From Bacteroidota bacterium (GTDB lineage Bacteria > Bacteroidota > Bacteroidia > Bacteroidales > Paludibacteraceae): a stretch of DNA of 64,000 nucleotides. The stretch lies in contig JAJYBB010000006.1 of NCBI GenBank assembly GCA_021779195.1, positions 62,001 to 126,000 on the forward strand, read 5' to 3'. This document shows positions 45,292 to 53,689 of the stretch, in pieces. The notes under the pieces are model-generated. The model saw nothing but the letters and a program-made list of their open reading frames with translations. It had not been told where the DNA came from and searched no databases. Numbering within the stretch: position 1 is the stretch's first letter; the number at the start of each line of letters is the position of its first letter. Made by a program: the position numbers and the translations under genes.

Positions 45292-45503
45292 CAAAGATTT
45301 ATTGAAAGTATTTCGCTAAAACCTGCTTCAATCAAACCGTTTTAAAAATAGCTTTCAGTTTATTGACAATTGTAAATTATACATTAAATTGTTTATCAGC
45401 ACATTAATTCAATAAAAAAAATGACATTATAAACACTTTTCGAAAATAAAATTCATATTTAACCTAAAAACAAAACCAATAAACCCGAATCAACATTTTT
45501 TTG

Positions 45504-45511
45504 TAATTTTG
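45504..45511 (+). promoter_or_regulatory. dtd promoter -7 element TAATTTTG
   Basis: Perfect TAnnTTTG, 32 nt before the dtd ATG. Confidence 0.55.
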
Positions 45512-45542
45512 CACTTTAAAAATCTGAATTAATATAAACTCA

Positions 45543-45995
45543 ATGCGTATTCTGATTCAACGGGTTAACGAAGCTTCGGTAGAAATTGATAAGAAATTAA
45601 AATCTTTCATCGGTACCGGATTGCTTGTGTTAGTTGGCATTGAAGAAGCCGATACGATTCAAGACAGCGAGTGGTTGGCCGGTAAAGTGGCGGGATTGCG
45701 CATTTTTGATGATGAAAATGGAGTGATGAACCGGTCTGTATTGGATATTGCTGGTGAGATTTTGGTTGTAAGCCAGTTTACACTTCATGCTATGACGAAA
45801 AAAGGAAACCGTCCGTCCTACATTCGTGCTGCTAAACATGAAGTTGCCATTCCGCTTTACGAACATTTTTGCGCTGAACTGAGCCGGAAAATGGGCAAAG
45901 AAGTGAAAACAGGCACTTTTGCCGCTGATATGAAAGTGGCATTGGTGAATAACGGACCGGTTACCATTTGGATAGATTCAAAGAATAAAGAATAA
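45543..45995 (+). CDS. dtd: D-aminoacyl-tRNA deacylase
   Basis: DTD hydrolyses D-amino acids from mischarged tRNA. The two active-site motifs SQFTL (77-81) and NGPVT (137-141) are intact, and the N-terminus MRILIQRVNEASVEID is typical. Length 150 residues is normal. It opens a plus-strand run (dtd, pssA, GldA-like ATPase, ruvB, DUF2007, flippase) with several internal promoters. Confidence 0.96.
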   Translation: MRILIQRVNEASVEIDKKLKSFIGTGLLVLVGIEEADTIQDSEWLAGKVAGLRIFDDENGVMNRSVLDIAGEILVVSQFTLHAMTKKGNRPSYIRAAKHEVAIPLYEHFCAELSRKMGKEVKTGTFAADMKVALVNNGPVTIWIDSKNKE

Positions 45996-46071
45996 TGGTT
46001 ATTCATAGTTATTTACCTTTGGCGTTATAAATTGTTATTGAAGGAAATTCAGATAATTCACGTTAATTCGT

Positions 46072-46743
46072 ATGATAAAAAAACACATTCCCAATTTTAT
46101 AACTTGCCTCAATCTGTTTTCGGGTTGTGTGGCTGTTTTACTGGCTTTTAATGGAAATTATCAGGGTGCATTTATTGCGATTCTGGTTGCAGCGGTTTTC
46201 GATTTTCTGGATGGTTTTGCTGCCCGATTGCTCAAAGCGTATTCACCTATGGGAAAGGAACTCGATTCGTTGGCCGATATGGTAAGTTTCGGATTGGCAC
46301 CCGGAATCATTGTTTTTTCACTGTTGACCGAAACAAAAATTTTCGAATGGCTGCCTTATCTGGCATTTTTGATTCCCGTTTTTTCAGGATTACGATTGGC
46401 AAAATTCAATATTGACGAACGTCAAACTTCTTCATTTATTGGGATGCCAACACCGGCTAATGCCATTTTTTGGGCGGGATTAGCATTTTCATTTGCTCCA
46501 TTCTTGGTCTCAAATGGTTGGATTTTAATCGTGCTTACTGTTTTATTTAGTTATTTGTTGGTAGCCGAAATCCCTATGTTTGCATTGAAAGTGAAAAATT
46601 TGGTATGGAAAGAAAATCAGATTCAATATATTTTTTTAATTGGATCGATCACTCTTTTGGCAGTTTTCAAATTAGATGCTTTTGCTCCGATTATTGGTTG
46701 GTATATTTTATTATCATTCATTGTTGCAGTTTTTAAAAAATAA
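46072..46743 (+). CDS. pssA: CDP-diacylglycerol-serine O-phosphatidyltransferase
   Basis: PssA makes phosphatidylserine, the precursor of phosphatidylethanolamine, at the inner membrane. The CDP-alcohol phosphatidyltransferase motif is perfect: Asp44, Asp47-Gly48, Ala51-Arg52, Gly61, Asp65, Asp69 (within DFLDGFAAR and GKELDSLAD). About six to seven hydrophobic helices make up the 223-residue protein. Confidence 0.94.
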   Translation: MIKKHIPNFITCLNLFSGCVAVLLAFNGNYQGAFIAILVAAVFDFLDGFAARLLKAYSPMGKELDSLADMVSFGLAPGIIVFSLLTETKIFEWLPYLAFLIPVFSGLRLAKFNIDERQTSSFIGMPTPANAIFWAGLAFSFAPFLVSNGWILIVLTVLFSYLLVAEIPMFALKVKNLVWKENQIQYIFLIGSITLLAVFKLDAFAPIIGWYILLSFIVAVFKK

Positions 46744-46757
46744 CCATACGGAATTTG

Positions 46758-46765
46758 TACTTTTG
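46758..46765 (+). promoter_or_regulatory. -7 element TACTTTTG upstream of the GldA-like gene
   Basis: Perfect TAnnTTTG in the 66-nt gap after pssA. Confidence 0.5.
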
Positions 46766-46809
46766 CACATTCAAAATAATAAATCGTAAAAAATAATAGT
46801 AAATAAAAA

Positions 46810-47715
46810 GTGTCCATAAGTATTTCAAACCTGACCAAAAAATACGGAGAACAAACTGTTCTGAACAATGTTAGCTTCGAAATTGGCGAAGGTGAAGTAG
46901 TCGGATTTCTGGGACCAAACGGTGCTGGAAAAACCACCACGATGAAAATTCTGGCCGGAGCCTTATCATACAAAATCGGTTCGGTAAAAATTTGCGACTT
47001 GGAAGTAAATAGCAATCAACTGAAAACAAGTGCGTTGATTGGTTATTTGCCGGAACAAAACCCGCAATATTCCGACATGTATGTGAAAGAATACCTGCTT
47101 TTTGTAGCCGAAACTTTCAAATTGGGAAAAATAAAAGAGCAACGTGTTAATGAATTGATTGATCTGGTGGGGCTTCGACCGGAGTTTCATAAAAAAATCG
47201 GTCAACTCTCCAAAGGATACCGACAACGGGTTGGACTGGCGCAAGCTTTGATTCCAAACCCAAAAGTGTTGATTTTAGACGAACCAACCACAGGGCTCGA
47301 CCCAAACCAATTGGAAGAAATCCGGAGTTTGATTCGCGAAATCGGCATAGACAAAACAGTGTTGCTCAGCACACATATTATGCAGGAAATCAAAGCAATA
47401 TGTAACCGCGTAATTGTGATTAACAAAGGTGAAATTGTGGCAGATTATTCAGATTTATCGGCAATAAAGGCATTTGCCGAAGATAATCTCCATTTTGAAG
47501 TGGAATTTGCCGAAGCAATTCAACCTCTGGAACTGGAAAAACTGGAACATATCATCGGGGTGACAGCAATAACATCTACCCGCTTAACGTTAATTGCATC
47601 TGCTGATATACGTGGGGCTGTTTTTGATTTTGCTGTAAAAACGAATAATAAAATACTGATGATTAATCAAATAGAACGAAGCATGGAGGAGGTTTTCAGA
47701 AATCTGACTAAATAA
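46810..47715 (+). CDS. GldA-like ABC transporter ATP-binding protein
   Basis: The 301-residue ATPase has Walker [10 protein letters not shown] (35-43), signature [15 protein letters not shown], Walker [14 protein letters not shown] and H-loop [12 protein letters not shown]-terminal extension of about 80 residues ends in [11 protein letters not shown]. It matches the gliding-motility-associated GldA type of Bacteroidota. No GldF/GldG permease genes are adjacent, so the partner must be encoded elsewhere. The start codon is GTG, preceded by a -7 element. Confidence 0.85.
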   Translation: MSISISNLTKKYGEQTVLNNVSFEIGEGEVVGFLGPNGAGKTTTMKILAGALSYKIGSVKICDLEVNSNQLKTSALIGYLPEQNPQYSDMYVKEYLLFVAETFKLGKIKEQRVNELIDLVGLRPEFHKKIGQLSKGYRQRVGLAQALIPNPKVLILDEPTTGLDPNQLEEIRSLIREIGIDKTVLLSTHIMQEIKAICNRVIVINKGEIVADYSDLSAIKAFAEDNLHFEVEFAEAIQPLELEKLEHIIGVTAITSTRLTLIASADIRGAVFDFAVKTNNKILMINQIERSMEEVFRNLTK

Positions 47716-47717
47716 AT

Positions 47718-47738
47718 TTCTCGCAAAGGCGCTAAAAA
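47718..47738. repeat. Fragment resembling a dispersed Bacteroidota intergenic sequence
   Basis: TTCTCGCAAAGGCGCTAAA lies in the 25-nt gap before ruvB. From memory it resembles a short sequence scattered in many Bacteroidota genomes (CGCAAAGGCGC type). Only one copy is in this window, so the call is tentative. Confidence 0.35.
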
Positions 47739-47740
47739 AA

Positions 47741-48757
47741 ATGGAAGAAAATTTCGATATACGAAACAATCAAAAAGGCGAAAAGGATTTTGAGAATGCG
47801 TTGCGACCGTTGACTTTTTCGGATTTTGCTGGACAAAATAAAATTGTCGAAAATCTGAAAATCTTTGTGCAGGCTGCTCGCATGCGTACCGAATCGCTCG
47901 ACCACGTGTTGCTGCACGGACCTCCGGGGTTGGGCAAAACTACGCTTTCGAATATTATTGCCAACGAACTGAACGTTGGGTTCAAAATCACATCCGGTCC
48001 AGTGCTCGATAAACCGGGCGATTTGGCCGGTTTACTCACCAGTTTGGAAACGAACGATGTTCTTTTTATCGACGAAATTCATCGCCTGAGTCCGATTGTT
48101 GAAGAATACCTGTATTCGGCCATGGAAGATTATCGAATTGATATAATGATAGATAAAGGACCAAGTGCACGTTCCATTCAGTTGGATTTAAATCCATTCA
48201 CATTAATTGGTGCTACAACCCGTAGTGGTTTACTCACAGCTCCGTTACGTGCCCGTTTTGGCATTAATTGCCACTTTGAATATTACGATATCGAAGTAAT
48301 TACCGGAATAATAAAACGCTCGGCACGATTGCTCGATGTTCCTATCGACAATCAGGCGGCACTGGAAATTGGTGGTCGAAGTCGTGGTACACCCCGTATT
48401 GCCAACGCGTTGCTTCGCCGTGTACGTGATTTTGCGCAAGTAAAAGGCAACGGAAGCATCGATCATGAAATTGCCTGTTATGCGCTTGAAGCACTCAATA
48501 TTGACAAATATGGTTTGGACGAAATCGACAATAAAATTCTGAACACCATTATCGATAAATTCAGTGGCGGGCCGGTGGGATTAACCACCATTGCCACCGC
48601 TTTGGGCGAAGATGCCGGAACGCTGGAAGAAGTGTACGAACCATTCCTGATTAAAGAAGGCTTTATGAAACGCACCCCGCGTGGACGGGAAGTAACTGAA
48701 CTGGCTTACAGACATTTAGGAAAAGTACGATTGGGAGAAACGGGAACACTGTTTTAA
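47741..48757 (+). CDS. ruvB: Holliday junction branch migration ATPase RuvB
   Basis: RuvB is the hexameric motor for branch migration with RuvA. It has Walker [10 protein letters not shown] (60-68), Walker [10 protein letters not shown] (108-116), sensor I and the arginine-finger region GATTRSGLL, RuvB-specific [10 protein letters not shown], and the C-terminal winged helix ending in [15 protein letters not shown]. The 338-residue length is standard. Neither ruvA nor ruvC is nearby. Confidence 0.97.
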   Translation: MEENFDIRNNQKGEKDFENALRPLTFSDFAGQNKIVENLKIFVQAARMRTESLDHVLLHGPPGLGKTTLSNIIANELNVGFKITSGPVLDKPGDLAGLLTSLETNDVLFIDEIHRLSPIVEEYLYSAMEDYRIDIMIDKGPSARSIQLDLNPFTLIGATTRSGLLTAPLRARFGINCHFEYYDIEVITGIIKRSARLLDVPIDNQAALEIGGRSRGTPRIANALLRRVRDFAQVKGNGSIDHEIACYALEALNIDKYGLDEIDNKILNTIIDKFSGGPVGLTTIATALGEDAGTLEEVYEPFLIKEGFMKRTPRGREVTELAYRHLGKVRLGETGTLF

Positions 48758-48761
48758 GATG

Positions 48762-48785
48762 ACCCCAAACCCCTAAAGGGGCTTA
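48762..48785. repeat. Short palindromic intergenic element CCCCTAAAGGGG
   Basis: CCCC-TAAA-GGGG (48770-48781) is a small GC-rich hairpin in AT-rich DNA between ruvB and the DUF2007 gene. It resembles dispersed palindromes seen in some Bacteroidota genomes. It could also act as a weak transcript end. Confidence 0.4.
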
Positions 48786-48798
48786 AAAATAGCTATAT

Positions 48799-49086
48799 AT
48801 GAGCGAATTAGTTACATTAAGAACATTTAGCCAATCAATCGATTTTGAAATGGTTAAATCATATCTCGAATCGTTCAGCATTGAATGTTTTGGCAAAAAT
48901 GAAATTATCAACCGTGCATACATCAATCTTGTCGATGGAGGTATACAACTTCAGGTTCGTGAAGAACAAGCCGAAGAAGCAATAAAAGTGCTTTTTGAAG
49001 GCGGTTATCTTAAAAAGGAAGATTTCGAACCTTCAGCCGGAATGAAGTTAATGGAAAAAGTGCTGAATTTTTTTCATAAGAAATAG
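48799..49086 (+). CDS. DUF2007-family small protein
   Basis: The 95-residue cytoplasmic protein matches DUF2007 (putative signal-transducing, ferredoxin-like fold). It opens with LVTLRTFSQSIDFEMVKSYLES and contains GGIQLQVREEQAEEAIKVL. Function is unknown. It lies between ruvB and the flippase and is probably co-transcribed with them. Confidence 0.82.
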   Translation: MSELVTLRTFSQSIDFEMVKSYLESFSIECFGKNEIINRAYINLVDGGIQLQVREEQAEEAIKVLFEGGYLKKEDFEPSAGMKLMEKVLNFFHKK

Positions 49087-49151
49087 TTTGAATTTTATAA
49101 AAAACACTTTAATTAGCACATTGCCAAATTACCATATTATCGCATTGACCT

Positions 49152-50642
49152 ATGGCACAACAAATGAAAATACTGGCGAAAGAAACCGCTTTATACGGAG
49201 TTAGCAGCATTCTGGGAAGATTCCTGAACTGGATGATGGTTCCGCTCTATACTTATGTTTTGGCAAGTTCGGCTGACTATGGAATTGTAACCAATTTATA
49301 TGCTTGGACGGCTTTACTGCTGGTGATGCTTACCTACGGCATGGAAACGGGATTTCTACGATTCGCCAATAAGAATAAAGCTGAAGCCGGAAAAGTGTAT
49401 AGCACTACGCTAATTGCAGTTGGTACTACTTCCACCATTTTTGCCTTAACTTGTATCATTTTTTCTCATCCAATTGCAAATTTATTAGGATATACCAACC
49501 ATTCTGAATTTATAGCCTTGCTGGGCACAGTGGTTGCATTGGATGCATTTGGCTGTATACCTTATGTTTATCTGCGATATATAAATCGCCCATACCGATT
49601 TGTAGCACTTAACTTATTTGCCATTGCTGTCAATATCTTTTTCAATATTTTTTTTCTGGTAATTTGTCCATGGCTCGAAATTAAATCGCCCGGGTTGATT
49701 AACTGGTTTTATAAACCCGATTATGGCGTTGGGTATGTATTTATTGCCAATATATTTTCTACAGTTATGGTAACCATAGCTTTATTGTTCGATGTTTTTG
49801 TGGTTAAATTTGAATTCGACAAAAAATTATTGAAACAAATGCTGAAATACTCTTTACCATTGGTGGTGCTGGGAATTGCAGGAATCATGAATCAAACATT
49901 GGATAAAATTCTGTTCCCGTTTTTAATGCATGGAAAATCGGCTGATGCAGAGCTTGGAATTTATGGTGCTACTTCGAAAATTGCGTTGGTTATGACCATG
50001 TTCACTCAGGCATTCCGGTATTCGTACGAACCGTTTATCTTTGCACAAAAGAAAGACAAAAACAGCCTCGAAACCTATGCTGATGCCATGAAGTACTACA
50101 TTCTGATTGCATTATTTATTTTTCTGGGAATGGTGCTGTACATGGATGTTATTAAATATGTAATTCAACACAGCTATTGGGTGGGATTGAAGGTTGTACC
50201 TATCGTCATGTTTTCGTTCATTTTTCAGGGTATATTTTTCAACCTTTCACTTTGGTACAAACTCACCGATAAAACCATGTATGGAGCCTGGTTTTCAATC
50301 ATCGGAACAGTTATTATTGTGGTGTTGAATATCGTTTTAGTGCCCATATTTAGTTATATGGGCTGTGCCTGGGCTGCATTTGTATGCTATTTTACGATTA
50401 TGATAATTTCATATTACTTCGGTCAGAAACACATGCCTATCAAATACGATTTGAAAACCATCGGACTCTATACAGCAGTAACCATTGGATTGTATGTCAT
50501 AAGTACGTTTATAGACACACCGTACAAAGCTCTAAATATTGGTCTTAAATCTGTATTGATGATTGCCTATGTAATATTGATGGTGAAACGCGATTTTCCC
50601 TTACGGACAATACCAGTTATCAATAAATTATTTAAGAAATAA
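49152..50642 (+). CDS. Polysaccharide/lipid flippase (MOP superfamily)
   Basis: The 496-residue protein has 12-14 transmembrane helices and the Wzx/polysaccharide-biosynthesis fold. Its N-terminus ETALYGVSSILGRFLNWMMV is typical of the MOP flippases that move lipid-linked sugars across the inner membrane. No glycan genes adjoin it; the nearest are at 31.9-34.9 kb. The cargo is unknown. Confidence 0.87.
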   Translation: MAQQMKILAKETALYGVSSILGRFLNWMMVPLYTYVLASSADYGIVTNLYAWTALLLVMLTYGMETGFLRFANKNKAEAGKVYSTTLIAVGTTSTIFALTCIIFSHPIANLLGYTNHSEFIALLGTVVALDAFGCIPYVYLRYINRPYRFVALNLFAIAVNIFFNIFFLVICPWLEIKSPGLINWFYKPDYGVGYVFIANIFSTVMVTIALLFDVFVVKFEFDKKLLKQMLKYSLPLVVLGIAGIMNQTLDKILFPFLMHGKSADAELGIYGATSKIALVMTMFTQAFRYSYEPFIFAQKKDKNSLETYADAMKYYILIALFIFLGMVLYMDVIKYVIQHSYWVGLKVVPIVMFSFIFQGIFFNLSLWYKLTDKTMYGAWFSIIGTVIIVVLNIVLVPIFSYMGCAWAAFVCYFTIMIISYYFGQKHMPIKYDLKTIGLYTAVTIGLYVISTFIDTPYKALNIGLKSVLMIAYVILMVKRDFPLRTIPVINKLFKK

Positions 50643-50685
50643 AAAGCTGAATATTCTAGTTTGCAATTCAGAAGATTAATAGATC

Positions 50686-50726
50686 AAACCAAAACTGCCG
50701 ATTTTTTTATTCGGCAATTCTGGTTT
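50686..50726. terminator. Probable bidirectional hairpin terminator
   Basis: Two stacked perfect stems, AAACCA/TGGTTT and TGCCGA/TCGGCA, are separated by a 4x4 internal loop. It lies between convergent genes. There is no long T tail, so the call is moderate. Confidence 0.55.
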
Positions 50727-50737
50727 AGTTGAATGAA

Positions 50738-51535
50738 TCAGGGTTTCTTGTAATACTGCAATGCTTCAGGCAGGTATTCTTTAATTTTTTCTATCCGATT
50801 GACATCAGAAGGATGAGTACTTAAAAATTCTGGTACAGATTTTCCAGCGGAAGCAGTTTCCATACGCTGCCAGAATGTAACTGCCTCATTTGGATCATAA
50901 CCAGCCATAGCCAAGAAAATTAAGCCCAAATGATCAGCTTCATATTCTTGTTTTCGAGAATAGGGTAACATCACGCCATATTGACTACCAAGTCCATAAA
51001 GCATGTCAATCGTTGAACGGGTTGCTGCAGGTTTATTTGCAAGCAAGGCATCGGTCAATGAAGCGCCATATTGAACTAACATTTGTTGACTCAAACGTTC
51101 ATTGGCATGTTTGGCAACTGCATGTGCAATTTCATGACCCAAAACCACTGCCAAACCGACTTCATTTTTGGTAATAGGCAGAATACCTTCGAACACAACC
51201 ACCTTTCCACCAGGCATACAGAAAGCATTGGCAGTGGTATCCTTCACCAAATTAAATTCCCAGGCAAAATTAGATATGTCTGATTCCATTCCGTTGGTTT
51301 TCATGTAAGCTTCAACTGCTGCGGCAATTTTAGAACCAACCTTTTTAACTAACAAAGTATTCACTTTATCTGTGGATGCAGGAACCGAGTCAATAAATTG
51401 TTTGTAGCTCTGGAAACTCGAACTCAACACATCGGCATTCGAAACCAAAAGTATTTGTTTACGACCGGTAAGCATTACGGTTGAACAAGAAGTCAAAACA
51501 ATCGAAAAAACAATAAAAAAAAGTATCTTTCTCAT
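50738..51535 (-). CDS. M48-family metallopeptidase lipoprotein
   Basis: The 265-residue lipoprotein has lipobox LTSC (Cys17) and an M48 catalytic core. HEIAH (His134, Glu135, His138) and the third zinc ligand region KQEYEADHLG are present, and STHPSDVNRIEKI is typical of the LoiP/YcaL-like group. Such proteases act in envelope quality control. It diverges from the VanZ-like gene, with a palindromic promoter between. Confidence 0.9.
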   Translation of the reverse strand: MRKILFFIVFSIVLTSCSTVMLTGRKQILLVSNADVLSSSFQSYKQFIDSVPASTDKVNTLLVKKVGSKIAAAVEAYMKTNGMESDISNFAWEFNLVKDTTANAFCMPGGKVVVFEGILPITKNEVGLAVVLGHEIAHAVAKHANERLSQQMLVQYGASLTDALLANKPAATRSTIDMLYGLGSQYGVMLPYSRKQEYEADHLGLIFLAMAGYDPNEAVTFWQRMETASAGKSVPEFLSTHPSDVNRIEKIKEYLPEALQYYKKP

Positions 51536-51577
51536 TTGTATGTTTTTTATAAATGAATAATCAAAATTTCAAACCTA

Positions 51578-51605
51578 AATATTTATCTTTGCAAAGATAA
51601 ATATT
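51578..51605. promoter_or_regulatory. Perfect 28-bp palindrome containing two opposed -7 elements
   Basis: AATATTTATCTTTG (51578-51591) is followed without spacer by its exact reverse complement (51592-51605). Each half contains TATCTTTG, one per strand (51584-51591 plus; 51592-51599 minus), placed to drive the VanZ-like gene and the M48 gene respectively. Neither half has a good -33 TTTG. Confidence 0.65.
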
Positions 51606-51675
51606 CGAAAAAGAATATAGCCCAATTTTTACATGAAATATGATAATTAATTTTTTCTTATTAACATGATTTAAT

Positions 51676-52071
51676 ATGCCACTTTTAAAGCTAATCATAA
51701 ATTTCAAGATTTCGATTCTGATTTTGATCGGTATTTTATATCTATCGTTCGCTCCACCAGCAACTTTTCAGGGCATTCCTTCTTTTAAAAATGAAGATAA
51801 AATCGTTCATATTTTCTTCTATATTGCATTAACAGGTGCCTTAATTTTTGAATTCAACAAGTTGAAAACCAACAAATCATTCACTGTATTCTTTCTTTCC
51901 AGCATCTGCTTCCCTGTGTTTATTGGCGGTTTAGTTGAAATTATTCAACCGATATTGTATTATCCACGAACCGCAAGTTGGCTCGACTGGTTCAGCGATA
52001 TCGCCGGAGTTGGCATTGCCTGGATTTTAATGAGGACTTTGAAAATTTTTCCGATCAACCTTAGAAATTAA
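51676..52071 (+). CDS. VanZ-like membrane protein
   Basis: The 131-residue protein has four predicted transmembrane helices. It shows the VanZ-family layout: KIVHIFFYIALTGAL after the first loop and ASWLDWFSDIAGVGIAW near the C-terminus. VanZ relatives affect teicoplanin resistance in Gram-positive bacteria, but the role here is unknown. It lies 30 nt before dprA on the same strand. Confidence 0.82.
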   Translation: MPLLKLIINFKISILILIGILYLSFAPPATFQGIPSFKNEDKIVHIFFYIALTGALIFEFNKLKTNKSFTVFFLSSICFPVFIGGLVEIIQPILYYPRTASWLDWFSDIAGVGIAWILMRTLKIFPINLRN

Positions 52072-52101
52072 AAAAATATTCCAAAAAGCAACACTCCATT
52101 T

Positions 52102-53217
52102 ATGGATGATTTATTAAAATATAAAATCGGGATCACCTTTATCAAAGGAGTCGGTAACAACTTAGCAAAAAATCTGATTGCTTACTTGGGTGGCGTTGAA
52201 GCTGTTTTTTTTGAAAAACAAAAAAATTTAGCAAAGATACCAGGAATTGGAGAAGTGATTTCACGCGAAATTGTTTCGCAAGACGTACTCCATCGTGCTG
52301 AAGAAGAAGTAGAATTTATCCAGAAAAACAAAATTCAAACATATTTTTTTACTGATAAACTGTATCCATACCGTTTAAAAGAATGCAATGATGCCCCTAT
52401 TATGCTTTACAGTAAAGGGAATTTAGAGCTTAACAATGGAAAGTTTATAGGAGTTGTAGGCACCCGTAAAGCCACTGAAACTGGCAAAGAGAATTGCAAA
52501 TCATTCATATCGGAATTAGCTTACAGTCTTCCTAATGTAATAATAATAAGCGGTCTGGCTTACGGTATAGATATTTGTGCACATAAAGCGTCAGTAGATA
52601 CCACAATTCCTACTATCGGCGTTCTTGGTCATGGTCTCGATCGTATTTACCCTGAATCTCATCGATCGACAGCTGTAAAAATGCTTCAACAAGGAGGACT
52701 GATTACCGAGTTTGTAAGCAAAACGAATCCCGACAAACAAAATTTTGTAATGAGAAACAGAATTATTGCAGGGCTTTGCGATGCATTGGTTGTTGTGGAG
52801 TCAGCCGGAAAAGGAGGTGCACTAATCACAGCCGAAATCTCCAACGATTACAATAGAGATGTATTTGCCTTTCCCGGAAGAATAACCGATGAATGGTCGA
52901 AAGGGTGTAACATGTTGATTAAAAGCAACAAAGCATCTCTAATTGAATCTGCCGATGATTTGCTTAAGTTTATGAATTGGGAAAAAGAGGATATTTCAAA
53001 AAAAACGTTGGTACAAACTTCATTATTTCAAGATTTATCAGATGAAGAGAAAAAAATAGTGGGGCTTCTTCGGCAACAACCAGATGGGCTTCAACTCAAC
53101 GAAATTGCAATCCAAAACGCAACACCGGTAAGTAAGATTTCATCAATGTTACTCGAAATGGAATTTAAAGGGCTATTAAAATGTTTCCCAGGTAATCTTT
53201 ATCGTGTTGTCAAATAA
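52102..53217 (+). CDS. dprA: DNA-processing protein DprA
   Basis: DprA binds incoming single-stranded DNA and loads RecA. The 371-residue protein has an N-terminal helix-hairpin-helix region (IPGIGEVIS) and the Rossmann core with GVVGTRKATETG, IISGLAYGIDICAHKA, GHGLDRIYPESH and FVMRNRIIAGLCDALVVVES. A C-terminal winged helix (about 310-370) completes it. No other competence genes are nearby apart from the ComEB-like deaminase at 18.4 kb. Confidence 0.96.
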   Translation: MDDLLKYKIGITFIKGVGNNLAKNLIAYLGGVEAVFFEKQKNLAKIPGIGEVISREIVSQDVLHRAEEEVEFIQKNKIQTYFFTDKLYPYRLKECNDAPIMLYSKGNLELNNGKFIGVVGTRKATETGKENCKSFISELAYSLPNVIIISGLAYGIDICAHKASVDTTIPTIGVLGHGLDRIYPESHRSTAVKMLQQGGLITEFVSKTNPDKQNFVMRNRIIAGLCDALVVVESAGKGGALITAEISNDYNRDVFAFPGRITDEWSKGCNMLIKSNKASLIESADDLLKFMNWEKEDISKKTLVQTSLFQDLSDEEKKIVGLLRQQPDGLQLNEIAIQNATPVSKISSMLLEMEFKGLLKCFPGNLYRVVK

Positions 53218-53236
53218 ATTTCGCGAAATTTCATAT

Positions 53237-53689
53237 ATGTATTCAAAGACAGAATTGAAAAAATTGAAAGCGAACTTTTGGGAAGGATTTTGCACCTATT
53301 GCAGCTATATCCCTGAATTAAAAAACCGTAAGAGTAAATTTATGCTTTACAACACTAAAATGAAAGGGATTGAAATGAAATTTGAAGCATCGCGTGAAGG
53401 CGCCTTTGTAATTTTAGAAATTAACTTGAAAAATGAACAAGCTCGATTGGATAAATTCGAGCAATTTGAACGATATAAATCATTGATTGAAAACAATTTT
53501 CATGGGGAGTTAGTTTGGGATTTCGCTTTTCGGCGAGAATCGGGTGAAGAAGTATGCCGCATTTATGCACAAAAAAGAGGAATTGATTTACACCGTCGGT
53601 CCGATTGGATAGCATTTTATGAATTCATGTCGACAAATATGCTTAAACTCGAGAATGTCTTTAAAGAAATAAAAGAAGGAATTACTTAA
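53237..53689 (+). CDS. DUF4268 domain protein
   Basis: The 150-residue protein matches DUF4268, with KLKANFWEGFCTYCSYIP at the start and IDLHRRSDWIAFYEFM near the end. DUF4268 is often found at the C-terminus of restriction or nuclease-like proteins; here it stands alone. Function is unknown. I chose the ATG at 53237, which leaves 19 nt after dprA. The last 8 nt overlap the 3' end of the convergent regulator gene. Confidence 0.78.
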   Translation: MYSKTELKKLKANFWEGFCTYCSYIPELKNRKSKFMLYNTKMKGIEMKFEASREGAFVILEINLKNEQARLDKFEQFERYKSLIENNFHGELVWDFAFRRESGEEVCRIYAQKRGIDLHRRSDWIAFYEFMSTNMLKLENVFKEIKEGIT

